Under the pieces are notes generated by a model that saw only the letters and a list, made by a program, of their open reading frames with translations, did no database searches and was not told the origin of the DNA. The translations under genes and the position numbers were made by a program. Below, one piece after another: positions 1 to 6,171 of a stretch of 6,307 nucleotides of DNA (its first letter is position 1; each line of letters opens with the position of its first letter). Origin of the DNA: Methanothrix sp. (GTDB lineage: Archaea > Halobacteriota > Methanosarcinia > Methanotrichales > Methanotrichaceae); NCBI GenBank assembly GCA_028688535.1, contig JAQTXY010000125.1, positions 1 to 6,307 of the forward strand, written 5' to 3'.

Positions 1-1711
1 TGTCCAGCCTTGACTCGGGTTTGTTGACTCTGGGCCGCTTTGTCTCTTCGTCACGCCGGAAGGTGATGTTTATGGCTTTTAAAAAGGAGTTCATGCCCTC
101 GCGCATCTCCAGAGGGGTATGAGCGATACCCAGCGCACCCGGCGTTCCCTCAAAGACCATTAACCTCTCAGCGAGCAGATCGATGAGATAGATATCATGG
201 TCTACAACCAGCACCGTCTTCTCTGAGGACTCGGCAAATCGCCTCATAACCTTGGCAGCCAGCATCCTCTGCTCGACATCCAGATGGGCAGAGGGCTCAT
301 CCAGTAGATAGAGGTCAGCCGAGCGGCTCAGACAGGCGGTAATAGCCACGCGCTGCAGCTCACCGCCGGATAGCTCAGTCAAGGCCTGATCCATCAACGG
401 CTCCAGACCCATGGGCTTTAAGATTTCCGTCTGGTAGAAGCTGGTATCAAAATCATGAGTCGCACCGCGCAGTAAGCCCTGCACGGTCACATCGCTGTCA
501 GCTTTCAGGTACTGGGGCTTGTAGGATACTTTAAGCCGGCTGTCAAAGCTTCCTGATGTCGGCTTTTCTACTCCTGCCAGGACCTTGATGTAAGTGCTCT
601 TTCCTATGCCGTTCGGACCCAGGATGCCCACCACCTCGCCGCGACGAATGATGCCTGGCTCGGCTTGCAGCCGGAAGGTGGAGTATTGCACGTCAAAGGC
701 CTCATAGGCGATGAGCGTCGGGATTTCCTTGTCGATCCGGGGAGCATGCACCTCAAAACGAATGGATGTATCCCGGAAGCGAACATTTTCTTCGGGAAGG
801 TTGCCTCGCAGGTATTGGTTGATGCCTATCCTTACCCCTTTGGGCCGGGTTATGACGCCGTAAGCCCCAGGCACGCCGTAAATGAGATGAACATTTTCTG
901 CCAGAAGGTCAAGCAGGGCCAAGTCATGTTCCACTACCATGACCGCCTTGTCCCTGGCCAGGTTCTGCAGGATGCGGGCCACGTTGATGCGCTGGTAAAT
1001 ATCCAGAAAAGGACTGATCTCATCGAAGAAATAGAAATTTGCGTCGCGAGCGACCGTGGCTGCAATAGCCACGCGCTGCAGCTCTCCACCAGATAGGCTG
1101 GATATCTCCCGATCCATGAGTTTGTCGATGGAGAGACCTTCCACCAGATCGGCGAGAACTCCCCGTTCGTCCGTCTTATCCAAAAGACCTCGAACCGGCC
1201 CAGAATAGCTCTTGGGGATGCGATCCACATACTGAGGTTTATAGGAGGTCTTGACACCCTTATCAGCTACATTTTTCAGATAATCACCCAGGACGCTGCC
1301 CGCAAAGCGGGCGAAGACATCATCCCAGGAGGCATTCTTCCCAAGATTGGGGCGTAAGATACCGGAAAGTATGGATACCGCAGTACTCTTTCCTATGCCG
1401 TTGGGACCCAGAAGGCCTGTTACCCGGCCGTCAACCGGTACAGGCAGACCATAGAGCGCAAATCCGTTCTGGCCATACCTGTGCACCGGATCCTCCATCT
1501 CTTCCGGCAGATTGGTGATAGTAATTGCCCCAAAGGGGCATTTGCGCACGCAGATACCGCAGCCTACGCAAAGGTTCTCAGTGATGAGGGGCTTGCTGTC
1601 CACAAATACTATGGTCTCGTCGCCCGTGCGCACCGGCGGACAGAAGTACTCGCACTCTTTGGAGCACTTGCGGGGTTGGCAGCGGTCGCGATTGATGATG
1701 GCAATTCTCAT
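1..1711 (-). CDS. ABCE1/RLI ribosome recycling ATPase (C-terminus cut by window edge)
   Basis: This is the iron-sulfur twin-ATPase that splits archaeal ribosomes into subunits after termination and stays on the small subunit; it is cytosolic. The frame is open without interruption for 570 codons from ATG 1711 to the window edge. Two 4Fe-4S sites are visible: Cys11, 16, 20, 24 and Cys48, 51, 54, 58 (LCVGCGICVRKCP). ATPase domain 1 has Walker A GPNGIGKST at 102-110, signature LSGGELQR at about 206 and Walker B with catalytic Glu231 (DEISPFLD). Domain 2 has Walker A at 365-373, signature at about 447 and Glu472 (DEPSAHLD). The last residues seen (FRRDEETKRPRVNKPESRLD) match the family's C-terminal tail, so only about ten residues should be missing. 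The start is supported by GAGGA six bases upstream, overlapping the stop of the preceding EMC6-like gene, which implies an operon. The family call is very secure. Confidence 0.98.
   Translation of the reverse strand, partial: MRIAIINRDRCQPRKCSKECEYFCPPVRTGDETIVFVDSKPLITENLCVGCGICVRKCPFGAITITNLPEEMEDPVHRYGQNGFALYGLPVPVDGRVTGLLGPNGIGKSTAVSILSGILRPNLGKNASWDDVFARFAGSVLGDYLKNVADKGVKTSYKPQYVDRIPKSYSGPVRGLLDKTDERGVLADLVEGLSIDKLMDREISSLSGGELQRVAIAATVARDANFYFFDEISPFLDIYQRINVARILQNLARDKAVMVVEHDLALLDLLAENVHLIYGVPGAYGVITRPKGVRIGINQYLRGNLPEENVRFRDTSIRFEVHAPRIDKEIPTLIAYEAFDVQYSTFRLQAEPGIIRRGEVVGILGPNGIGKSTYIKVLAGVEKPTSGSFDSRLKVSYKPQYLKADSDVTVQGLLRGATHDFDTSFYQTEILKPMGLEPLMDQALTELSGGELQRVAITACLSRSADLYLLDEPSAHLDVEQRMLAAKVMRRFAESSEKTVLVVDHDIYLIDLLAERLMVFEGTPGALGIAHTPLEMREGMNSFLKAINITFRRDEETKRPRVNKPESRLD
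341..361. repeat. Internal ABCE1 repeat, signature motif (partner 1064-1084)
   Basis: The 21 bases here are identical to 1064-1084 in the same orientation, and the match continues to 30 of 33 bases (341-373 against 1064-1096). Both copies encode the ABC signature LSGGELQRVAI, in ATPase domain 2 and domain 1 respectively. The same codons are used at every position of the identical core, which is more than protein conservation requires. Confidence 0.85.
593..622. repeat. Internal ABCE1 repeat, Walker A (partner 1382-1411)
   Basis: These 30 bases match 1382-1411 at 28 positions. Both encode the Walker A loop GPNGIGKST of the two ATPase domains. The offset between copies (789) differs from that of the signature repeat (723), as expected when the two domains differ by an insertion between Walker A and signature. 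Confidence 0.8.
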
Positions 1712-1720
1712 GGGTATTCC

Positions 1721-2122
1721 TCAGTTGAGAAGAAGCGTCCAGGTAACCAGCCAGAAGTCGATTACCATGAACTCCACATAGAACCAATCTTTGGTCTTGA
1801 AGCTTTCAGCATCAATATTCAGGAAAGTATATGTGAATTTTTGAATGACATAAGTAAGCAGTATTACGGACATCATGACGAAATGCCAGGGATAGGGAGA
1901 GATTGCATCGCTCGCATAAAAACAGGCAAAGCCCGCCATGGTTCCCAGAACGGAAGGATACACGGTCTTGACGATTCCATCAATGCGATCCTTTCTGCGT
2001 TCAGCTGCGCTCTTGGGCGCAACCTTTGGCGGTAGCTTGGCAGTCTTTTCGCCGGGCTTTTCCTGGGCAGTCGCCAGCCGTTGGTCTTCCTTATTGCCAA
2101 CCTTTTTTTCTTTCTTGGCCAT
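1721..2122 (-). CDS. EMC6-like small membrane protein
   Basis: A 133-residue protein with a very basic, Lys/Pro/Ala-rich N-terminal tail (about residues 1-48) followed by three predicted membrane helices at roughly 52-72, 79-101 and 112-132. It ends in the strongly hydrophobic FWLVTWTLLLN. This matches the architecture and style of archaeal EMC6-like proteins, relatives of a subunit of the eukaryotic ER membrane protein complex that inserts membrane proteins. The family call is by recognition and the biochemical role in archaea is not established. An upstream in-frame ATG at 2140 would add six residues, but it sits inside the TATA-like promoter sequence. ATG 2122, preceded by AAAGGT, is therefore preferred; transcription may begin almost at this codon. 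The stop (1721-1723) lies nine bases before the ABCE1 ATG and contributes to its ribosome binding site, so the two are probably co-transcribed. The charged tail could contact ribosomes, which is inference only. Confidence 0.85.
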   Translation of the reverse strand: MAKKEKKVGNKEDQRLATAQEKPGEKTAKLPPKVAPKSAAERRKDRIDGIVKTVYPSVLGTMAGFACFYASDAISPYPWHFVMMSVILLTYVIQKFTYTFLNIDAESFKTKDWFYVEFMVIDFWLVTWTLLLN

Positions 2123-2137
2123 CCAACCTTTGCATTT

Positions 2138-2160
2138 CATTATATGATAATAGCGTTTTG
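2138..2160. promoter_or_regulatory. Shared divergent promoter region
   Basis: An AT-rich block (TTATATGATAATAG and its complement) lies between the divergent starts at 2122 (minus) and 2206 (plus), within GC-richer surroundings. On the minus strand a TATA-like element (CTATTATCATATAATG) preceded by A-rich CCAAAACG, a possible BRE, would place transcription start near 2120-2125, at or just before the EMC6-like ATG. On the plus strand the same block would give a start near 2170 and a leader of about 35 bases before nob1. The exact TATA octamers are ambiguous; no experiment is available. Confidence 0.55.
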
Positions 2161-2205
2161 GTCCGGGAAAAGTCCAAGTACTATAACTTTCAAGAGCCTC
2201 AGGAT

Positions 2206-2661
2206 GTGTATGTCGTAGCGGATGCTTCAGTATTTATCTGGGGAAAAAGGCCAGCAGGCGAGCTGATCACCGTCCCTGCGGTGGAAGCGGAGCTGAAAGA
2301 TATAAGAACAAAATCCCTGCTTCACATCTTTGAGGCACGGGTGGAAAGTCCCTCTCCCCAGGCGCGAAAGGCAGCAGAGCACGCCGCAACACAGACAGGA
2401 GACCTCAAAACACTGTCTTCCGCTGATTTGGATATCCTGGCAAAAGCCCTGGAGTATAGAGCCGTTCTCGCTACCGACGACTACGCTCTGCAAAATGTCG
2501 CTCTTCACCTCGGTCTGAAGATCGAACCTATTGGGCAGCCCAGGATAAAGAGATTGCTAAAGCACGTCCAGAGGTGCCAAGGCTGTGGCAGCAAATTCGA
2601 AGGGGAAGTTTGTACTGATTGCGGAACTCCTGCCCGAAAGAAAAAGAGGTGCATAAGATGA
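2206..2661 (+). CDS. nob1: Nob1 endonuclease (PIN domain + zinc ribbon)
   Basis: A 151-residue protein of the Nob1 family, the endonuclease that cleaves precursor 16S rRNA at its mature 3' end during small-subunit biogenesis. The PIN domain occupies about residues 1-105, with the acidic metal-binding set visible as Asp6 (VVADAS), Glu29 (VPAVEAEL), Asp74/Asp76 (LSSADLDIL) and Asp92 (LATDDYAL). A zinc ribbon follows: Cys124, 127, 136 and 139 (CQGCG and CTDCG), then a basic tail ARKKKR. The length fits archaeal Nob1. The GTG at 2206 is chosen because the PIN beta-strand YVVADAS starts immediately after it, as in relatives. A TTG at 2158 would add 16 residues and lies close to the promoter; the longer open frame to 2026 would run through the divergent promoter and over the opposite gene. 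No good Shine-Dalgarno precedes 2206, so the start is less certain than the product. A VapC-type toxin is the main alternative, but the zinc ribbon argues for Nob1. Confidence 0.93.
   Translation: MYVVADASVFIWGKRPAGELITVPAVEAELKDIRTKSLLHIFEARVESPSPQARKAAEHAATQTGDLKTLSSADLDILAKALEYRAVLATDDYALQNVALHLGLKIEPIGQPRIKRLLKHVQRCQGCGSKFEGEVCTDCGTPARKKKRCIR
2646..2651 (+). promoter_or_regulatory. Ribosome binding site of gfcR
   Basis: GAGGTG lies six bases before the ATG at 2658 and matches the anti-Shine-Dalgarno end of archaeal 16S rRNA. It sits inside the last codons of nob1 and decides the gfcR start in favour of 2658 over the in-frame ATG at 2619. Confidence 0.8.
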
Positions 2662-3275
2662 AGAATATTGAAACATTGATGAAAAAGGCAACGGAACTAA
2701 AAGCAGAAGGGCTGGTGGAAGGCCAGATCTCGGAGGAGCTGAATGTCTCCAGCGAAACGGTTACCTGGCTGCTTACTCATGCTGAGAAGACGAGCACATC
2801 GCCCGGACCCAAGGATATCTCAGTGGACTGGTCCATGATCGGCAAGAGCGCCTTTAGGATGAGCCACGTCTCTGAAGCCCTCTCGGATATCATTATTGAG
2901 ACTCTGGACGAGAATGATTGCAGCGTGGATGTCGTGGTGGGCATAGCTTTGAGCGGCCTGCCTCTGGCCAGCATGGTTGCCAGCAGCCTGTCAGCTGAGC
3001 TCGCGGTGTACACCCCCAGCAAGCAGATGCTCACTAAAGAGAGCGGCAAAGCACGCGGCAACCTTAGCGCCAACTTCGCCAGTGTTATGGACAAGGAGTG
3101 CGTCATCATCGACGATGTGATCACATCCGGCCGAACTTTGGAGGAGGTGGTCGAGTATCTGGACGAGCATGGAGCCAAGATCAATGCCATCGCCGTCCTG
3201 ATCGACAAGAAGGGCACGGAAGAGATCGCCGGAGTGCCCCTGGTCTCGCTATTAAAGGTCTTAAGAGTAAATTAG
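2658..3275 (+). CDS. gfcR: GfcR/PyrE-like transcriptional regulator (HTH + phosphoribosyltransferase-like)
   Basis: A 205-residue protein of the orotate-phosphoribosyltransferase-like regulator family, whose Haloferax member GfcR activates sugar-catabolism genes. Residues 1-45 form a helix-turn-helix (GQISEELNVSSETVTWLL at 22-39). Residues about 70-205 form a type I phosphoribosyltransferase fold with the PRPP-binding loop VIIDDVITSGRT at 149-160 and a VVGIALSGLPLA segment at 93-104. Family knowledge suggests the domain senses PRPP or a nucleotide rather than making OMP; neither ligand nor target genes can be read from this sequence. Start 2658 is set by the GAGGTG site. The ATG overlaps the nob1 stop by four bases (ATGA), a sign of translational coupling. 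In a methanogen-like host that does not live on sugars, the regulon is likely different from the haloarchaeal one; this is inference. A true PyrE is unlikely given the N-terminal DNA-binding domain. Confidence 0.9.
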   Translation: MKNIETLMKKATELKAEGLVEGQISEELNVSSETVTWLLTHAEKTSTSPGPKDISVDWSMIGKSAFRMSHVSEALSDIIIETLDENDCSVDVVVGIALSGLPLASMVASSLSAELAVYTPSKQMLTKESGKARGNLSANFASVMDKECVIIDDVITSGRTLEEVVEYLDEHGAKINAIAVLIDKKGTEEIAGVPLVSLLKVLRVN

Positions 3276-3280
3276 ATAAG

Positions 3281-3317
3281 ATGGCCTAAAAAGAAGGCCA
3301 TTCCAATATTTTCGTTT
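3281..3317 (+). terminator. Hairpin, possible terminator of nob1-gfcR
   Basis: ATGGCCT (3281-3287) and AGGCCAT (3295-3301) form a perfect 7-bp stem around an A-rich 7-base loop, starting five bases after the gfcR stop. Downstream bases are AT-rich with short T runs (AATATTTTCGTTT). It could terminate the operon or only stabilise its 3' end. The same AAGGCC arm can alternatively pair with GGCCTT at 3330-3335. Confidence 0.5.
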
Positions 3318-3390
3318 AGATATTTATCCGGCCTTTGGAAAACCTATTTAGCATTCCTGCAATCATCTCCCGCTCACAAGCTGATCAACT
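3315..3390 (+). promoter_or_regulatory. Promoter and leader of alaS
   Basis: Two TATA-like candidates precede alaS: TTTAGATATTTATC at 3315-3328, implying a start near 3349, and TATTTAG at 3345-3351, implying a start near 3373. TGATC at 3382-3386, four bases before the ATG, matches part of the archaeal Shine-Dalgarno (GGTGATC). Which TATA is used cannot be decided here. Confidence 0.4.
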
Positions 3391-6129
3391 ATGTTCTCCG
3401 AGGATGAGTATCGATTAGACTTCTTCGTGGATGAGGGATTCCAGCGCAAGAAGTGCGACAAATGCGGCAAATTCTTCTGGACCAGGAATGGCGAGAGGAA
3501 GACCTGCGGGGACCCGCCCTGCGATCCCTATACCTTCATAGGCTCGCCCATATTCAAACGCGAGCATACCATAGACGAGATGCGCGAGCATTACCTCAGC
3601 TTCTTTGAGAGCCGGGGGCACGCTCGCATCAAGAGGTATCCAGTGGTGGCCCGCTGGCGAGACGACATTTACCTCACCATCGCTTCCATCGCCGACTTCC
3701 AGCCCTTTGTCACATCCGGACAGGTGCCTCCCCCCGCCAACCCACTCACCATCAGCCAGCCCTGCATAAGGCTCGACGATCTCGATTCGGTAGGGCGTAG
3801 CGGACGGCATCTCACCACCTTCGAGATGATGGCCCACCATGTCTTCAACACCCGGGAAAAGGAGCACTATTGGAAGGATCGGACGGTTGCATTATGCGAT
3901 GAGCTGCTGGTGGGTCTGGGCATGGACCCCCTGGCTGTGACCTACAAGGAGAATCCCTGGGCAGGCGGCGGGAATGCCGGACCGAGCGTGGAGGTTATGA
4001 TCGGCGGCCTGGAGCTGGCTACCCTGGTCTTCATGGACCTTAAAGCCGTGCCAAATGGTCCCATCCAGATCAAGGGCGAGTCTTACGAAAAGATGAACAA
4101 CTACATCGTGGACACTGGCTATGGCCTCGAGAGGTTTGTCTGGGCCTCTACCGGATCGCCTACTATTTATGATGCTATCTTCCCGGATCTCGTCCGCAAG
4201 GTAGCCGATCTGGCAGGCGTCGAGCACAACCTGAAAGATGCCGAGTATGCCGAGATCTTCGCCCAGAATGCCAGGCTTGCGGGCATGGTGGACCTGGATG
4301 AGTACAGCATGGAGGATCTGCGCAAAAAGATTGCCAGCAACATCGGCATCTCGCCCGAAAAGCTGCAGAAGACCATCGAGCCCATGGAGCGCATCTATGC
4401 CGTGGTGGACCACACTCGCTGCCTGGCCTATATGCTGGGCGACGGCATCATCCCCTCCAATGTAAAAGCTGGTTACCTGTCCCGGCTGGTCATACGCCGC
4501 ACCTTGCGGCTGATGAAGGAGCTGGGTCTGTCTCTGCCGCTGGCCGAATTGGTGGAGATGCAGATTTCGCGATTGGACTATTCCGACTGGCAGGAGCGCT
4601 TTGTCACTATCAAGGAGATACTCGATCAGGAGGAGCAGAAGTACGCCGAGACCCTGGAGAAGGGCAAGCGTCTGGTCAAGAAGACCGCCGAGCACTTCCT
4701 GAAGAAGAAGCTGCCCATTCCCCTGGAGGAGATGATCTCCCTTTACGATACGCATGGCATCCCTCCCGAGATCGCCCGCGAGTCGGCAGAGGAGCTTGGC
4801 GCCGCGGTGGAGCTGCCGGACAACTTCTATTCGCTGGTGGCCAAGAAGCGCATTCGGGCTGAGAAGGAGGAGGCCAAGGTCTCTCTACCCGGCAAGACAC
4901 AGCTCCTATTCTACGAGCATCCCTTCGAGCAGGTCTTCCAGGCTCAGGTGCTCGATATTACAGAAGACGGCAGCGTCATCCTGGACCGGACGCTCCTCTA
5001 CCCTGAGGGCGGAGGTCAGCCTGCCGATCACGGCACCCTGGAAAAGCAGGGCCAAACTTTCTCGGTGGTGGATGTTCAAAAGTCTGGAGAGGTGGTCTTG
5101 CATAAGCTGGCTCAGACGGCCAGCCGGCCGGATTTGGTGAAGGGCGACTGGGTCAATGGCAAGGTGGACATGCGCCGGCGCCTGGCTCATGCCCGTCACC
5201 ACACTGCCACCCATCTGGTGCATGACTCAGCCAAGCGCGTCTTGGGCAAGCACGTCTGGCAGGCCGGTGCCCAGAAGAGCGAAGATCGAGCAAGGCTGGA
5301 CATCTCTCATTACAAGCGCATCACCGACGCCGAGCTTAAGGCGATCGAACTGGAAGCTAATAGGCGGGTGATGGAGATGGAGCCGGTGGACACCCAATTC
5401 CTGCCCCGCACTGAGGCAGAGAAGCTCTTTGGCTTTGAGCTCTACCAGGGAGGCGTGCCGCCTGGAAATCAGATCCGTGTGGTTCGGGTGGGCAGCGACA
5501 TCGAAGCTTGCGCCGGAACGCATGTCACCAATACGGGCATGATCGGGGCCATCAAGATCCTGCGCGCCGAGCGTATTCAGGACGGAGTGGAGAGGATCGA
5601 GTTTGCCGCCGGTGAGGCTGCAGTACGGGCCGGTCAGGAGCGGGATGATCTGCTCTCAGGAGCGGCAGATGTGCTGCGTGTGCCGAACGAACAGCTGCCC
5701 AAGACCGCTTCGCGCTTCTTTGAGGAGTGGAAGGGCCAGCAAAAGGAGATCGAGCGGCTTCGGGCGGACCTGGCAAAAGCGCGGCTCAAGACGCTGGTAG
5801 CTGAGGCAGAGGTCAGGGATGGCCTAAGAATCGTGGTGCAGAAGATGGGCAGCGCCGACATTGACGAGCTTCTCAAGGCCGGCGCCCTTTTGGCTGAGCA
5901 GGACTGCGTCGCCTTGCTGGGCAGCGAGACCGGCAAGCTGGTGGCCGCCGTGGGCCAGTCTGGCCTGGCAAAAGGCATCAAAGCTGGCAGCATCATCCGC
6001 GCGGCAGCGAAAGCTTTGGGCGGAGGCGGAGGAGGCCGGCCTGAACTGGCGCAGGGCGGAGGGCCCAATGCCGGGAAGCTGGACGAGGCCCTGACGGCGG
6101 GAAGGGGAGCGATGAGGGCGGGGGCGTAA
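3391..6129 (+). CDS. alaS: Alanyl-tRNA synthetase, archaeal type
   Basis: A 912-residue class II synthetase that charges tRNA-Ala and hydrolyses mischarged Ser/Gly-tRNA. The N-terminal segment carries Cys22, 25, 39 and 44 (CDKCG and CGDPPC), an archaeal-type extension likely to bind zinc. The aminoacylation core shows GRSGRHLTTFEMMAHHVF from residue 135 (motif 2 region, Arg139) and motif 3 GYGLER at 243-248. A tRNA-recognition helical region runs to about 480. The editing domain contains YPEGGGQPADHG (537-548), the metal site His604/His608 (HTATH) and Cys707/His711 (CAGTH). A charged, probably coiled-coil stretch at about 775-806 leads to the C-Ala domain, with the glycine-rich GGGGGGRPELAQGGG from 877. 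All expected active-site and editing residues are present and the length is normal for archaea. The gene stands alone, with its own candidate promoter and a T-rich terminator. The ATG at 3391 begins directly with the conserved MFSEDEYRLDFF. Confidence 0.98.
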   Translation: MFSEDEYRLDFFVDEGFQRKKCDKCGKFFWTRNGERKTCGDPPCDPYTFIGSPIFKREHTIDEMREHYLSFFESRGHARIKRYPVVARWRDDIYLTIASIADFQPFVTSGQVPPPANPLTISQPCIRLDDLDSVGRSGRHLTTFEMMAHHVFNTREKEHYWKDRTVALCDELLVGLGMDPLAVTYKENPWAGGGNAGPSVEVMIGGLELATLVFMDLKAVPNGPIQIKGESYEKMNNYIVDTGYGLERFVWASTGSPTIYDAIFPDLVRKVADLAGVEHNLKDAEYAEIFAQNARLAGMVDLDEYSMEDLRKKIASNIGISPEKLQKTIEPMERIYAVVDHTRCLAYMLGDGIIPSNVKAGYLSRLVIRRTLRLMKELGLSLPLAELVEMQISRLDYSDWQERFVTIKEILDQEEQKYAETLEKGKRLVKKTAEHFLKKKLPIPLEEMISLYDTHGIPPEIARESAEELGAAVELPDNFYSLVAKKRIRAEKEEAKVSLPGKTQLLFYEHPFEQVFQAQVLDITEDGSVILDRTLLYPEGGGQPADHGTLEKQGQTFSVVDVQKSGEVVLHKLAQTASRPDLVKGDWVNGKVDMRRRLAHARHHTATHLVHDSAKRVLGKHVWQAGAQKSEDRARLDISHYKRITDAELKAIELEANRRVMEMEPVDTQFLPRTEAEKLFGFELYQGGVPPGNQIRVVRVGSDIEACAGTHVTNTGMIGAIKILRAERIQDGVERIEFAAGEAAVRAGQERDDLLSGAADVLRVPNEQLPKTASRFFEEWKGQQKEIERLRADLAKARLKTLVAEAEVRDGLRIVVQKMGSADIDELLKAGALLAEQDCVALLGSETGKLVAAVGQSGLAKGIKAGSIIRAAAKALGGGGGGRPELAQGGGPNAGKLDEALTAGRGAMRAGA

Positions 6130-6145
6130 GGCCTCTGCCTTTGAT

Positions 6146-6171
6146 CTTTTCATCCATTTTTTTTCATTTTT
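6146..6171 (+). terminator. T-tract terminator after alaS
   Basis: Beginning 16 bases after the alaS stop there are T runs of four (6147-6150), eight (6157-6164) and five (6167-6171). Clustered T tracts without a stable stem are the usual form of intrinsic terminator in archaea. Confidence 0.65.

Noticed and set aside
665..1096. 143-codon plus-strand open frame
   Set aside because: It is antisense to ABCE1 between and across the ATPase motifs, so it is a shadow of that gene.
1..1711. Frameshift or pseudogene in ABCE1
   Set aside because: The frame was followed codon by codon from 1711 to the edge; it has no stop and all motifs are in register.
1481..2035. 184-codon plus-strand open frame
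   Set aside because: It runs antisense over the ABCE1 N-terminus and the EMC6-like gene, both of which are clearly coding, and shows no recognisable domain.
2026..2205. Long N-terminal extension of nob1 (start at 2026)
   Set aside because: It would cross the divergent promoter and overlap the EMC6-like gene, and the added residues do not resemble the Nob1 family.
2206..2661. VapC-type toxin instead of Nob1
   Set aside because: A PIN domain alone would allow it, but the C-terminal zinc ribbon and the absence of a small antitoxin gene upstream fit Nob1.
3892..4755. 287-codon minus-strand open frame inside alaS
   Set aside because: It lies fully antisense to the conserved AlaRS catalytic region; a long antisense frame is common in GC-rich coding DNA, and its Leu/Gln/His-rich translation has no recognisable motif.
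5634..6068. 144-codon minus-strand frame with Pro/Ser/Ala-rich translation
   Set aside because: It is antisense to the AlaRS C-terminal domain; the low-complexity proline-rich start is simply the complement of the glycine-rich codons there.
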